64,000 bases of DNA from Solibacillus sp. FSL K6-1523 (GCF_038005225.1 NZ_JBBOSU010000001.1:2034001-2098000); one strand, 5' to 3'. Positions 1 to 9,970 are shown, counted from the stretch's first letter. Notes: generated by a model from the letters alone, not told the origin. Program-made: numbers and translations.

Positions 1-915
1 GTACAAGGCATCGATGTGCAGCATAATTTAGCAATTATTCGTATGCGAAATAGCCATGACTTTAATGTGATGAAGCTAGTAAATACACCAATTGTGGGCG
101 GAGTAAATACAGCAACGAATGAAATGCAGTATTTTATAACGGTTTCAGCGGATGGTAAATCCAATAATATATCAAAAGAAATAATTGAAACGTTGCTAAA
201 ACAAACGATTGCTGAGCCATTAAAATGGCAAGAGCGTTTTGAAAAAAATACACAGTTGCAAGCAGAAAAATTAGAAAGTCCAGAAAATTCGATTACAAAA
301 TTTTATGAAAAAAATATCTTCACTTATAATCCGGATCAGTTGAAAAACTATGCGATGACGTTTATTGCACAATTGAATACAAGTGTGGAAGCGCAAAATT
401 TCACGAATCTAAAATCCTTTGTTGCGTCAGATGATGTGTTAGAAAACCTGGAATATTTGAAAAAACCGATTGAGAAGTATGAAATAAAGGAGTCCAAGAA
501 GGAAGGGGTCTATTATTTCGTCAATGGAATCGATGAGGAAAAAAAGGAAGTGCGCCTTACGATTATTAAACAGCAAGACCAATTTCAAGTGATTGGCACA
601 AATTTAATTGAAGAATCAAAAATCGAGGATGAAAAAACACCATTAATTACGCTGAATCAAGAGGGAATAGAAAAGCAAAAGACGGTCCTACAACTGTTTT
701 TACGTAACCATTTAACTGCAATTAAATTAAAATCACCTGTAGATCAAACAATATTTTATTTGAAGCATCAGGATAAACAGATCAGCGTAAAAATGGAAGG
801 TACAGAAAAAACATTTGATTGCAATGAGCTTGTCGTAAATGAAGCACAATTGAAGGTTCAATTAGTAGGTTGTTCGGGTGGAGAGCAGGAAAGTTACACG
901 TGGAAATATGAGTGA
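1..915 (+). CDS. Hypothetical protein, 3' part only
   Basis: The reading frame is open from the first base of the window, so the gene begins upstream; a GTG at position 16 is in frame but is probably internal. At least 304 residues are visible. The protein is charged and lysine/glutamate rich, has no obvious membrane segment in the visible part, and alternates helical stretches with short beta-rich stretches (residues 100-200), as in NTF2-like or lipoprotein-type extracellular domains. I do not recognise the family. A short gap and a strong terminator follow. The downstream MFS gene is convergent, so this gene ends its transcription unit. Confidence 0.7.
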   Translation, partial: VQGIDVQHNLAIIRMRNSHDFNVMKLVNTPIVGGVNTATNEMQYFITVSADGKSNNISKEIIETLLKQTIAEPLKWQERFEKNTQLQAEKLESPENSITKFYEKNIFTYNPDQLKNYAMTFIAQLNTSVEAQNFTNLKSFVASDDVLENLEYLKKPIEKYEIKESKKEGVYYFVNGIDEEKKEVRLTIIKQQDQFQVIGTNLIEESKIEDEKTPLITLNQEGIEKQKTVLQLFLRNHLTAIKLKSPVDQTIFYLKHQDKQISVKMEGTEKTFDCNELVVNEAQLKVQLVGCSGGEQESYTWKYE

Positions 916-992
916 GAGAGTGAAAACTATGCCATATTTACGGGGCAAACTGACAAATCCTAAAATAGACGGATATATTTGAGCTAGAAGAA

Positions 993-1031
993 AAAGCTGC
1001 GCGGCGAACTCAAAATCCGCGCAGCTTTTTT
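993..1031. terminator. Bidirectional intrinsic terminator
   Basis: The stem AAGCTGCGCGG pairs with CCGCGCAGCTT around a 10-base loop. A-rich sequence precedes it and a T-run follows, so it can serve both the plus-strand gene and the convergent MFS gene, whose stop lies at its right edge. Confidence 0.85.
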
Positions 1032-2271
1032 ATGATTTCACGACGGATGTAGCGGGTACTTTAATCGTAAATGATGTTGGCAGTAGGAAGCACACAACAC
1101 TGGCGATAATGCAGAGAATGCCGGCAATTGAAAACGACACGACATACGTATTGTACGTTTCATAAATCCAACCACCGAAAAATGTACCGAATGCTGCACC
1201 AATTTGATGCCCGATGAAAAACGCCCATGCATTTAATGGTCCAAGTAATTTTAATCCGTAGTAATCACCTAAAGAGGCGGTCGACATGGCAATGGAACCT
1301 GACCAAACGAGTCCGCAGCATAACGCAACGGTAAATAATTGTATGTTCGTTGTGGAAAGGACAAGAAAAATAAAACCTAAACCTCGAACGAAATATACGA
1401 TAAACAATAAATTTTTGCGCGGGAATCGATCGGCAAGCTGCGCTAAAAATAATGAACCAAATATCGCAACAAAACCAATCATGCCGATTCCAAAGGCAGC
1501 TGTTTTCGAATCAAATCCATGACTCATCAGCATAGGTACACCGTGAGACCCAAGTAAGTTCATGCCAAACCCACAGGCAAACAAGCCAATAACAATTTGC
1601 CAAAATGGTAGTGTTTTGACGACATCTGTTATCCGAGCACCACTATCGAAGTTAATTTTATTTGCAAGCTTCTGCCCAGGAATTAAGTCTGCACCATCTG
1701 GAGCGTTTTCTTTAATAATAAAAAAAGCCATTGGAATGACAAGAACAGCAAACATCGCCGAAATAATGATCAAAGTCATTTTCCATCCGAAATAATCGAT
1801 TAAAAAGGTGGAAAGGGGTGTCATCACGGCTAATCCAGCCATTCCACCTGTAGAAAGGTAAAATAAAGCTTTACCACGTTGGCGAATAAACCATTTACTA
1901 ATGAGTGGAGAGAGCGCAATATTGCTTAAACAAGCTAAACCGATGGACATTAAAATGCCGTAATTTAGCATAAACAGCCAGTAGTTTGCAAAGGAAATAG
2001 TGCCTAGGACAGATAAAATTAATATCCCTAAACCGAATAATAGCATTCCTTTAGCATTAAATTTCGCATAAAAATAAGCAGCAATCGGCATCCCAATTCC
2101 ATAGAAAATCATGCCTACTGCAATTACCGTTGAAAGCGCCGTTCGAGAGTAGCCTAACTCCGTCATAATTGGCTCAACGAATGGACCAATGCCCATACGC
2201 ATCCCCATAGTCAATACGACCATAATCGAACCCGCTAACACCATATACCAGCCAAAATAAATATTTTTCAT
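1030..2271 (-). CDS. MFS transporter
   Basis: A 413-residue major facilitator superfamily carrier in the inner membrane with about 12 hydrophobic segments. The loop LADRFPRKN (about two thirds along) matches the conserved basic inter-helix loop of MFS proteins. The N-terminus (KNIYFGWYMVLAG) and the GP-FVEPI pattern resemble the oxalate/formate-antiporter-like subgroup, but the substrate cannot be told. An upstream ATG at 2328 is in frame, yet an AGGATGG ribosome site sits just before the ATG at 2271, which I prefer. It is a single gene, divergent from the HMG-CoA lyase gene with 295 bp between them, and convergent with the first gene. Confidence 0.85.
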   Translation of the reverse strand: MKNIYFGWYMVLAGSIMVVLTMGMRMGIGPFVEPIMTELGYSRTALSTVIAVGMIFYGIGMPIAAYFYAKFNAKGMLLFGLGILILSVLGTISFANYWLFMLNYGILMSIGLACLSNIALSPLISKWFIRQRGKALFYLSTGGMAGLAVMTPLSTFLIDYFGWKMTLIIISAMFAVLVIPMAFFIIKENAPDGADLIPGQKLANKINFDSGARITDVVKTLPFWQIVIGLFACGFGMNLLGSHGVPMLMSHGFDSKTAAFGIGMIGFVAIFGSLFLAQLADRFPRKNLLFIVYFVRGLGFIFLVLSTTNIQLFTVALCCGLVWSGSIAMSTASLGDYYGLKLLGPLNAWAFFIGHQIGAAFGTFFGGWIYETYNTYVVSFSIAGILCIIASVVCFLLPTSFTIKVPATSVVKS

Positions 2272-2566
2272 AACACCCATCCTATCTCTGTCTATTTTTG
2301 GATATGTACATGATATACAATTAAACATTTTTGCTAGTAAACTATTGAATTTTCTAGATTAATCACTATTTTAAGTGAAAAGGGGATTATTGTATATATT
2401 TTGAACATTAAAATATAATTACATATTATACGACACTAAATATAGAAAATTAAAAAACAAAAAAAAGCCACTAAGAAAAAAGGAATTATCAAATAGTTGT
2501 GTAATAAACAAGTAAAGAAGCTTCAATTTTAAAATAAATTTTTGTATTTATTCGAGGAGGGGAATT

Positions 2567-3421
2567 ATGCATTTTCCAAAGCAAATCGAAATAATCGAAG
2601 TCGGTCCTCGTGATGGGCTTCAAAATGAACCGATTTTTGTTTCAACTGAAAAAAAGCAAACACTCGTCAAACTTTTAGCAAAAACAAGAGTAAAGCGAAT
2701 TGAAACGGCATCATTTATACATCCAAACGCAGTACCACAAATGGCGGATGCGAAGGAAATGGTGCGATTTAGTGTAGAACAAGGGCTATCATTTTTGGCG
2801 TTAACACCGAACAAGAAAGCACTGGAACTAGCCATTCAAAATCATGTGTCACAAATTGCTGTTTTTGTTGGGGCATCTGAAACATTCAATCAAAAAAATA
2901 TACGGCGGACGATCGACGAATCATTAGCTGAATGCACGGAAATGTTTATGCGGGCAAAAGAGGAGCAATTATTTATTCGCGGCTATGTGTCCATGTGTTT
3001 TAGCTGCCCGTATGAAGGGGTCATTTCTTATGATCAAGTAAAAAAAGTTGTAAGCCATTTCGTCCAGCACGGGGTGGATGAAATTTCGATTGGGGATACG
3101 AATGGGCAAGCGAATCCTAAAATCGTGTATGAGCGCTTTCTAAAATTAAGAGAGGACTTTCCGCAAATTATATTTGTCGGCCATTTTCATGATACAAATG
3201 GCTTGGCACTGCCCAATATTTTAGCGGCGATACAAGCAGGTGTTGAAAGATTTGATGCATCCATAAGCGGTTTAGGGGGCTGTCCATTTTCACCAGGAGC
3301 AACAGGTAATGTCGCAACAGAAAAAGTCGTATCCATGCTGCATCAAATGGGTATTGAAACGGGGATAGATGAACGAAACTTAGCTGAAGCAAGTGCCTTT
3401 GTGAAAACATTATTCAAATGA
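2567..3421 (+). CDS. mvaB: Hydroxymethylglutaryl-CoA lyase
   Basis: Cleaves HMG-CoA to acetyl-CoA and acetoacetate, the last step of leucine catabolism, in the cytosol. The 284 residues form the usual HMGL-like TIM barrel. Visible signatures are VGPRDGLQNE at residues 12-21 (catalytic Arg15, metal-binding Asp16), the metal-binding HFHDTNG, and the active-site loop GLGGCPFSPGATGN with Cys239. Length is normal for the family. GAGGAGGGG lies just before the ATG. It stands alone here; other leucine-degradation genes are not in the window. The close homologue in Bacillus subtilis is YngG. Confidence 0.93.
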   Translation: MHFPKQIEIIEVGPRDGLQNEPIFVSTEKKQTLVKLLAKTRVKRIETASFIHPNAVPQMADAKEMVRFSVEQGLSFLALTPNKKALELAIQNHVSQIAVFVGASETFNQKNIRRTIDESLAECTEMFMRAKEEQLFIRGYVSMCFSCPYEGVISYDQVKKVVSHFVQHGVDEISIGDTNGQANPKIVYERFLKLREDFPQIIFVGHFHDTNGLALPNILAAIQAGVERFDASISGLGGCPFSPGATGNVATEKVVSMLHQMGIETGIDERNLAEASAFVKTLFK

Positions 3422-3434
3422 CGTCAAAATATTA

Positions 3435-3461
3435 AGTTTACATAATCATGTTATGTAAACT
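3435..3461. repeat. dif-like palindromic site A
   Basis: AGTTTACATAA, 5 bases, then TTATGTAAACT: a perfect 11-bp inverted repeat. The right arm equals the right (XerD-side) arm of Bacillus subtilis dif. Site A lies between the HMG-CoA lyase and recQ genes. The same right arm occurs twice more, at 20899 and 21106. An ordinary operator for recQ is the alternative. Confidence 0.6.
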
Positions 3462-3531
3462 AAATTAATTCGTAACCTATGCCAAAAAAGAGTATAATAA
3501 AAATCACTATGTTTTATTTACTGGAGGTACT

Positions 3532-5298
3532 ATGTTAAATCTTGCATTACAACAATTGAAAACGTATTTTGGCTATGATGCATTTCGTCCAGGACAATCC
3601 AATGTGATCGAAAATGTTTTAAATCGCAATGATACGCTTGTCATTATGCCAACAGGTGGCGGTAAATCACTTTGTTATCAAATTCCAGCCCTATGTTTGG
3701 AAGGGACAACGATCGTTATTTCGCCCCTTATTTCGCTAATGAAGGATCAGGTAGATATGCTTGTGTCGAGTGGGATTGATGCGGCGTTTATTAATAGTTC
3801 ATTAAGCTTTGAAGAAGTACAAAATGTGATGTACCGCGTAAGAAGTGGACAAGTTAAGCTGTTATACATAGCGCCAGAGCGTTTAGAAAATGAACGATTT
3901 TGTCAGGAACTCGCTCAAATTCAAGTGCCGATCCTTGCGATTGATGAGGCACATTGTATTTCACAATGGGGTCATGATTTCCGTCCGAGCTATCGAACAA
4001 TTCAAAAGTTACTTACATTATGGGAAAACAAACCGACCATCCTTGCTTTAACCGCTACGGCGACAAAGGAAGTTGGCCAAGATATTCGAGAATTATTAAG
4101 CATTGAACAGCACAGCACGTTTATTACTGGCTTCGAGCGCGATAATTTAAAGTTTTCCGTATTGCTTGGTGAAAATAAGGAAGCTTTCATTAAAAGTTTC
4201 ATTAAAAATAATGCGAATGAAGCGGGGATCATTTATGCGTCCACACGTAAATCGGTGGAATCAGTTTATGAGTTACTAGCAAGAGCGGGAGTCAAAGTTG
4301 CTAAATATCACGGTGGCATGGCGGAAGAAGACCGGACATATGAACAAAACCGTTTCTTAAATGATGAAGTGCAAATAATGATTGCGACAAACGCTTTTGG
4401 GATGGGAATTAATAAAACGAATGTGCGCTTTGTCCTGCATTACAATATGCCGCGCAATATCGAAAGCTATTATCAGGAGGCCGGGCGAGCAGGGCGAGAC
4501 GGTTTACCGAGTGAATGTATTTTACTGTATGCGTCAGCGGATGAACAAACACAGCGCTTTTTAATCGACCAAGCACAGGACCGTTCAAGAATTCCAATGG
4601 AGCTTACAAAACTTCATAAAATGATTGATTATTGCCATACAGAGCAATGTTCACAGCGCTATATTGTGGATTATTTCGATGATGAGCAAAATCATGCAGA
4701 TTGTGGACGTTGTGCGAATTGCTTAGATGAGCGTCCGAAGCAAGATGTCACGGAAGATGCACAAAAAGTGTTGTCTTGTATCGTGCGCATGGGGCAAAAA
4801 TTCGGGAAGCAAATAACCGCTTCTGTTTTAGCAGGCTCACGCAGTAAAAAGGTGTTAGAGTTCAACTTCCAAAAGTTACCGACGTACGGTATTTTACGAC
4901 ATATGAATGCGAAGGAAATTGCTAGCTTTATCGAGTTTTTAATTGCAGAAAAGCTGATAGAAGTGAGCAATGGGCAGTTTCCAATCTTATTTATTTCTGA
5001 TGAGGGGAGAACGGTGTTAATGGGCAAACAACAAGTGCTGCGTAAAGCAATGTTGCCCATTAAAACGGTGTTCGAGGAAAATGATCCGCTATTTGAAGTG
5101 TTGCGTAAAATTCGTAAAGAAATTGCCGATCGCGAAAAGGTACCACCATTCGTTGTCTTTTCAGATAAATCGTTGAAAGATATGTGTGTGCGTCGCCCGA
5201 AAAACAGCGCGCAATTTTTAGAAGTGAGCGGTGTTGGGGAAAGCAAGTTAGAGAAGTACGGGAAAACTTTCGTTGATGCGATTATAGCTTATGAATAA
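3532..5298 (+). CDS. recQ: ATP-dependent DNA helicase RecQ
   Basis: A 3'-5' superfamily 2 DNA helicase used in recombination and fork repair. The 588 residues show the RecQ order: helicase core with Walker A TGGGKS at residues 41-46, DEAH near residue 138 followed by CISQWGHDFR, motif VI HYNMPRNIESYYQEAGRAGRD, a zinc-binding region with four cysteines (C-C...CGRCANC near residue 370-400), a winged-helix RQC domain, and an HRDC domain ending in SGVGESKLEKYG. TGGAGG precedes the ATG. This is the full-length type with HRDC. A convergent terminator follows. Confidence 0.96.
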   Translation: MLNLALQQLKTYFGYDAFRPGQSNVIENVLNRNDTLVIMPTGGGKSLCYQIPALCLEGTTIVISPLISLMKDQVDMLVSSGIDAAFINSSLSFEEVQNVMYRVRSGQVKLLYIAPERLENERFCQELAQIQVPILAIDEAHCISQWGHDFRPSYRTIQKLLTLWENKPTILALTATATKEVGQDIRELLSIEQHSTFITGFERDNLKFSVLLGENKEAFIKSFIKNNANEAGIIYASTRKSVESVYELLARAGVKVAKYHGGMAEEDRTYEQNRFLNDEVQIMIATNAFGMGINKTNVRFVLHYNMPRNIESYYQEAGRAGRDGLPSECILLYASADEQTQRFLIDQAQDRSRIPMELTKLHKMIDYCHTEQCSQRYIVDYFDDEQNHADCGRCANCLDERPKQDVTEDAQKVLSCIVRMGQKFGKQITASVLAGSRSKKVLEFNFQKLPTYGILRHMNAKEIASFIEFLIAEKLIEVSNGQFPILFISDEGRTVLMGKQQVLRKAMLPIKTVFEENDPLFEVLRKIRKEIADREKVPPFVVFSDKSLKDMCVRRPKNSAQFLEVSGVGESKLEKYGKTFVDAIIAYE

Positions 5299-5310
5299 AG
5301 GGTAAATGAA

Positions 5311-5354
5311 AACGCACGAATGCCATGTAATATCATGACGTTCGTGCGTTCTTT
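5311..5354. terminator. Bidirectional intrinsic terminator
   Basis: AACGCACGAA pairs with TTCGTGCGTT around a 20-base loop and is followed by CTTT. It lies between convergent recQ and msrA. Confidence 0.75.
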
Positions 5355-5362
5355 AATTGGTC

Positions 5363-5878
5363 TTATTCCCAATGCCCCTCAATAAACTCATCACGGCCTG
5401 ATTTTGCGCGATCTTCTTTGTAATGGGCTTCTTCTTTTTTATAATAGTCTTGATGATAGTCTTCAGCTGGCCAAAACGTTTTAGCAGCTGTAATTTCCGT
5501 CACAATCGGCTTTTTAAAACGACCGCTCGCTGCTAGTTGAACTTTTGATTGCTGCGCTAACTTTTCTTGTTCTTCGCCATGTGTATAAATGACCGTTTTA
5601 TACGATTCACCGCGGTCTTGGAATTGCCCGCCTGCATCTGTCGGGTCAATTTGCATCCAGTAAATTTCAAGTAATTGCTCGTAGCTAAACTTTTCTGGGT
5701 CAAAAATAATTTCAACGACTTCAACATGACCAGAGTCACCGCGCTTCACATCTTCATATGTAGGGTTTTCTATATGACCGCCCATATAGCCACTTGTTAC
5801 TTTCTCAATTCCGTCCCACTGATCAAACGGCTTGACCATACACCAAAAACAGCCACCCGCAAATGTTGCCTTTTCCAT
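5363..5878 (-). CDS. msrA: Peptide-methionine (S)-S-oxide reductase MsrA
   Basis: Reduces methionine S-sulfoxide in proteins after oxidative damage; cytosolic and thioredoxin-dependent. The 171-residue protein starts [13 protein letters not shown], giving the hallmark GCFWC with catalytic Cys10. [15 protein letters not shown] and GHVEVVEI are family blocks. The C-terminal part lacks the second msrB domain found in fusion forms. GGAGTGA precedes the ATG on the minus strand. It is monocistronic. Confidence 0.96.
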   Translation of the reverse strand: MEKATFAGGCFWCMVKPFDQWDGIEKVTSGYMGGHIENPTYEDVKRGDSGHVEVVEIIFDPEKFSYEQLLEIYWMQIDPTDAGGQFQDRGESYKTVIYTHGEEQEKLAQQSKVQLAASGRFKKPIVTEITAAKTFWPAEDYHQDYYKKEEAHYKEDRAKSGRDEFIEGHWE

Positions 5879-6058
5879 CTTACATCACTCCAATATTCTA
5901 AATACTCAAATATGTTGCATTCTATCATGGAAAGGAAATCCAATCAATTTATTTGAAAACTTCGACATTATAGAAAGTATAGTATTATCATGTATGATGA
6001 ATATGGGGAATATTCGGTCATTAAGAGCTTTAGTGATGAACAATATGGAGGAAGAAAA

Positions 6059-6745
6059 ATGAAAATATTAGAACTACCAATTGAGTTTGAATTTAATGGA
6101 CAAAAAAATTACATTTATCCAAGCTTAATTATTTTGAATAATGAACTAACCTTGGTCGATACGGGGTATACTAAGTTTCTATCTTTAATTGAAAATGAAA
6201 TTATTAAAAATGGGTATGAAATGAAGAGTTTGAAAAATATAATCATTACTCATTATGATGATGATCATATAGGATCATTATATAATTTCAAAGAAAAATA
6301 TCCTTGGATTAACATTATAGCAAGTGAAAAAGAATCAAAATATATTAGTGGTGAAATGAAGTCAGAGAGGTTAGTTCAAGCCGAAACCATGTTGGATAAG
6401 ATGCCGAATGAAGAAATCGAATTTGGGAAATGGTTTGTACAGCAATTAAAGAATTTGAAGCATGTTTCAATTGATGAAAAGGTTCATGATGGGGATATGA
6501 TTTTAGATAACAAGTGTAGAGTAATCGCAACACCAGGGCATACTTCAGGTCATATTTCATTATATTTTCCAAGTTTAAAAAGTGTAATTACTGGAGATGC
6601 AGCTGTTCATGAGAAACAGGAATTGGTTATTGCGAATCCACATTTTTGTTTAAATATTGAGCAAGCAGAACAGTCTTTGAGAAAGGTTAAAAATATACAG
6701 GCTGAAACTTACTATTGCTATCATGGTGGGAAACTGACTTCATAG
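6059..6745 (+). CDS. MBL-fold metallo-hydrolase
   Basis: A 228-residue metallo-beta-lactamase-fold hydrolase, probably a cytosolic zinc hydrolase of unknown substrate. The metal motif reads THYDDDH at residues 64-70, i.e. HxDxDH, where Asp replaces the usual second His; this variant is common in Bacillus MBL proteins. TPGHTSGH and a GDAAV segment supply the other ligands. GGAGGAAG lies directly before the ATG at 6059, so I use it rather than the in-frame ATG at 5990. It is flanked by unrelated genes and ends before a long hairpin. Confidence 0.85.
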   Translation: MKILELPIEFEFNGQKNYIYPSLIILNNELTLVDTGYTKFLSLIENEIIKNGYEMKSLKNIIITHYDDDHIGSLYNFKEKYPWINIIASEKESKYISGEMKSERLVQAETMLDKMPNEEIEFGKWFVQQLKNLKHVSIDEKVHDGDMILDNKCRVIATPGHTSGHISLYFPSLKSVITGDAAVHEKQELVIANPHFCLNIEQAEQSLRKVKNIQAETYYCYHGGKLTS

Positions 6746-6788
6746 TGATGCTAAACATAAATTTACCGCTCTCAAATTAAACATCATT

Positions 6789-6825
6789 AATACCCTTTCA
6801 ATCAATTCAACATTGGAAGGGTATT
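6789..6825. terminator. Hairpin, possible terminator
   Basis: AATACCCTTTCAAT pairs with ATTGGAAGGGTATT (one G-U) around 9 bases. No clear T-run follows, so termination is uncertain. It separates the MBL gene from the LCP gene. Confidence 0.45.
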
Positions 6826-7074
6826 GGCTTAGTAACGAAATAATTAATTATTTCAGTTCACAAGTTGAGGATGTTAACAGAAGTTCATCAAGAATCGTGT
6901 GATAACAGCTAATTAATCTACATAGTGTACATAGATTTTAATAATAGTGAAGCGCATTTGAATTATTTCGTATACAATAATATTAAACATGGGAATGGTA
7001 TAAAAAAGGGGAAATTGATTGAATTTTCTGACCGCAATGCATCTTATTTTCGTATAGTAGAGGGGGAGTATGTA

Positions 7075-8019
7075 ATGGAAGAGAATACGCGACAAACACG
7101 TCATCAAAAAAAGAAAAAATTGCGTAAAGGACGCTTCGTAATAACGATACTGCTATTAGTCATTGTAGCTACAAGTATTTATGCGTATGCGCAATTTAAA
7201 AGTGGTTTAGATATGGCTAGTGATACGAAAATAACTGTAAATGACTTTCAACCAGATGAATTCCAAGAGCGGATTGAAACGTATCTCATTATGGGTGTGG
7301 ATGCACGGGGGATAGAAAAATCTCGTACAGATACGATGATGTTGCTCGCATGGAATCATGATACGAATGATATGAAGCTTGTATCATTTATGCGCGATAT
7401 TTATGCGGATATCCCGGGCTACCAGTCATATAAGCTTAATACTGCCTATTTTTTAGGGGGCGTACCTTTACTAAAGGCAACGTTAAATGAAATGTTTGAT
7501 GTTCCAGTGCATCACTATGCGTTAATTGACTTTAAAAGTTTTGAAACAATGATAGATATTTTAGCGCCAAATGGAATTAAAATGGATGTTGAAAAAAATA
7601 TGGGCGGCGAAATTGACGTGGAGATTAAAAAAGGGCTACAGCAATTAAACGGGAAAGAACTTTTAGGGTATGCGCGATTCCGTTCAGATGCAGAAGGTGA
7701 TTTTGGTCGTGTCAATCGTCAGCAAAAAGTGATTGAAGCTTTAAAGGATGAAATGTTATCTCCATCGAATGTGAAAAATTTCCCGAAACTTGTCGGAGCA
7801 GCGCAAGGGTATATTACAACGGATTTAACAGGAACGGATCAATTATCGACAATTTTTAAAGCGATAACAGGGGGCGACGGGTTGGATATCGAAAAAATGA
7901 CCATACCTGCAGAGGGCAGCTATCAATTTGCCAATTATCGCCATGCGGGATCAGTCCTTGAAATAAATGTCGAAAAAAATAAACAATTGCTTCATGATTT
8001 TTTACAATTGCAGGAGTAA
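7075..8019 (+). CDS. LytR-CpsA-Psr (LCP) family protein
   Basis: LCP enzymes attach wall teichoic acid or other glycopolymers to peptidoglycan on the outer face of the membrane. The 314 residues have a lysine-rich cytosolic start, one membrane segment at about residues 20-40 (FVITILLLVIVATSIYAYA), then the LCP domain with MGVDAR...SRTDTMML, FMRDIY, LNTAY and YARFRSD...FGRVNRQQ, which hold the pyrophosphate- and metal-binding Arg and Asp residues. AGGGGGAG precedes the ATG at 7075, which I take as the start over an upstream in-frame codon at 6925. It may serve the surface polymer made elsewhere in the window, but that is only inference. Confidence 0.9.
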   Translation: MEENTRQTRHQKKKKLRKGRFVITILLLVIVATSIYAYAQFKSGLDMASDTKITVNDFQPDEFQERIETYLIMGVDARGIEKSRTDTMMLLAWNHDTNDMKLVSFMRDIYADIPGYQSYKLNTAYFLGGVPLLKATLNEMFDVPVHHYALIDFKSFETMIDILAPNGIKMDVEKNMGGEIDVEIKKGLQQLNGKELLGYARFRSDAEGDFGRVNRQQKVIEALKDEMLSPSNVKNFPKLVGAAQGYITTDLTGTDQLSTIFKAITGGDGLDIEKMTIPAEGSYQFANYRHAGSVLEINVEKNKQLLHDFLQLQE

Positions 8020-8094
8020 GCATAGCACCTTTCTACAAAATCCATGATAAAATATAGGAAATATGAAAATTTGGTAAAATGTTGGGGTGGTATT

Positions 8095-9327
8095 TTGGGA
8101 AACGACAACGAGAGAAATGAAGAGAAACGTCCTTTGCAGGAAAAATCGACGTTTTTCTCCACAAGCTTCATACGATTTTTAGGCGGGAAAAATTTATTGT
8201 TTTTCCTATTGATCACACTGTTACTAGGTGTCATTATCTTTGTTTACGATAAAATTTCTTTTATTTTTGCACCACTTCAAGTGCTATTTAATGTGATTAT
8301 TTTACCGGGTGTATTAGGCGTTATTTTGTATTACTTATTACGACCACCATTGAAATTACTCGTTAAATGGAAAGTACCGCGCTCGTTAGGTATACTTATT
8401 TTATATATCGTAGTAGCTGGCTTCCTTACATTACTTGCGCTACTCGTATTTCCGTTTTTACGTGATCAATTTACAAATTTAGTACAGGATTTCCCGATTT
8501 ACTTTATGTCTGTTGCTGAAACGATTGTGTCATTTTTAAACAATTCTCGAATTAATGAATATTTCCAAACGGTCAACTTTGAATTTGATGAATTTTTAAT
8601 GGATTTCCAAGAAGATCTTGTCGTAACGGTAAAAGATACAATGGCAAATATTGCAAGCGGTGTTGCTTCAGGTATTACTGGGTTTGTTTCTACTGTGACA
8701 GGTATTTTATTATCCCTTGTCATCGTGCCATTCATTGCATTTTATTTATTGTATGAAGGCGAAAAATTGCCGAAATTTATATTGAAGATATTCCCGCCAC
8801 GCATGCGAAATGAGGTAGGCGAAGTTTTACATGATATGGACAAGCAAATTAGTTCGTATATTCAAGGGCAAATTTTAGTATCCTTTTGTATCGGTATCAT
8901 GATGACGATTGGCTTCACCATTATTGGTCTTGATTACGCATTGCTATTAGGGTTCATTGCAATGATAACGAGCGTTGTTCCGTATTTAGGTCCAGCCATT
9001 GCAGCGACTCCAGCAGGTATTATTGCGATCGTCCATTCGCCATTCATGATTGTCAAATTAATCATCGTGTGGACAATCGTTCAATTAATTGAAGGTAAAT
9101 TTATTTCACCGCAAATTATGGGGAAATCATTAAGTATCCATCCGATTACAATTATTTTTGTGTTATTAACAGCGGGCTCATTATTCGGTGTACCAGGGGT
9201 CGTTTTAGGGATTCCAGGTTATGCTTTAATAAAAGTGCTCATTACACATGCGTATCGCTTATTTAAAAATCGGTACAATGCATTCCAAACAAATGAAGCG
9301 AATAAGTTTGAGGAAAAAGTAAAATGA
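8095..9327 (+). CDS. AI-2E family transporter (UPF0118)
   Basis: A 410-residue multi-pass membrane protein of the AI-2E/PerM family, whose members are proposed exporters or ion carriers. There is a hydrophilic start, about seven hydrophobic segments, a soluble middle region (DQFTNLVQDFP onwards) and the conserved C-terminal block QLIEGKFISPQIMGKSLSIHP. GGGGTGG lies 5 bases before a TTG at 8095; the ATG at 8044 has no such site. It follows the LCP gene by 75 bases, so co-transcription is possible. A terminator follows directly. Confidence 0.87.
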   Translation: MGNDNERNEEKRPLQEKSTFFSTSFIRFLGGKNLLFFLLITLLLGVIIFVYDKISFIFAPLQVLFNVIILPGVLGVILYYLLRPPLKLLVKWKVPRSLGILILYIVVAGFLTLLALLVFPFLRDQFTNLVQDFPIYFMSVAETIVSFLNNSRINEYFQTVNFEFDEFLMDFQEDLVVTVKDTMANIASGVASGITGFVSTVTGILLSLVIVPFIAFYLLYEGEKLPKFILKIFPPRMRNEVGEVLHDMDKQISSYIQGQILVSFCIGIMMTIGFTIIGLDYALLLGFIAMITSVVPYLGPAIAATPAGIIAIVHSPFMIVKLIIVWTIVQLIEGKFISPQIMGKSLSIHPITIIFVLLTAGSLFGVPGVVLGIPGYALIKVLITHAYRLFKNRYNAFQTNEANKFEEKVK

Positions 9328-9331
9328 TTTT

Positions 9332-9364
9332 AAATCGGTGGCGCCTGCTGCCGATTTTTTTTTA
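9332..9364 (+). terminator. Intrinsic terminator
   Basis: AATCGG...CCGATT hairpin with nine or more T residues, directly after the AI-2E gene. Confidence 0.85.
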
Positions 9365-9520
9365 TCTAATAGTTAGCAAACTAATCTAAATAAAGCGGGA
9401 GATAGATAGGGATTCACTTACGATGGGGTACCTTGGTATTAAATAGTGTTTAAAAGCTAAATTATAATATATAATAACTATATATTTTAATTTTTAAATT
9501 AGATTTGAAGGATGATTATA

Positions 9521-9940
9521 TTGGATAAAAATATGGATAATTCAATTCGAGCTTTAACGGAAGTAATGTTTAATATTCAAATGAAATCGAACAACTTTAT
9601 GCATTTGCTTACTTATGACGAAGACCTTTCTGAAAATTTAGTTCTATTATTATTAAGACTAAAATTATTTAGATTTTTAAAAGTTACTGAAATTTCAGAG
9701 GCATTTCTCGTAACACCAGGTGCAGCAACGAATATGTGCGATAAACTAGAAAGACTTGATTACATTGAAAGAATACGATTAAAAGATGACCGTAGAGTAG
9801 TAAGAATTACTTTAACAAAAAAGGGCGAGGAAAGAGTGGATAAAATATTTTCTAAGTTTTCAATAGAAAATTTGGAGAATATTACAAATGTCTTATCTGA
9901 AGTAAATATTTTATTAAATAAAATTGAAAAGAACATTTAA
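9521..9940 (+). CDS. MarR family transcriptional regulator
   Basis: A 139-residue winged-helix regulator. LKVTEISEAFLVTPGAATNM forms the recognition helix region and RLKDDRRVVRITLTKKGEE the wing, the classic MarR pattern. AAGGATG precedes the TTG at 9521; an ATG at 9512 overlaps this ribosome site and is less likely. The next gene encodes a DUF4097 envelope protein behind its own promoter with an inverted repeat, so it is the likely target. Ligand unknown. Confidence 0.88.
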   Translation: MDKNMDNSIRALTEVMFNIQMKSNNFMHLLTYDEDLSENLVLLLLRLKLFRFLKVTEISEAFLVTPGAATNMCDKLERLDYIERIRLKDDRRVVRITLTKKGEERVDKIFSKFSIENLENITNVLSEVNILLNKIEKNI

Positions 9941-9969
9941 AACAGATCATTAAATTGATCTGTTTTTTT
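9941..9969 (+). terminator. Intrinsic terminator
   Basis: AACAGATCA pairs with TGATCTGTT, followed by a T-run; it ends the marR unit. Confidence 0.88.
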
Positions 9970-9970
9970 G

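Noticed and set aside
1286-1795. Two plus-strand frames opposite the first MFS gene
   Set aside because: Antisense shadows of membrane-helix codons, without ribosome sites.
4692-5246. Long minus-strand open frame inside recQ (184 codons)
   Set aside because: It lies fully opposite to the well-conserved recQ C-terminal region, has no ribosome site, and its protein is a Ser/Asn-rich shadow of the real gene.
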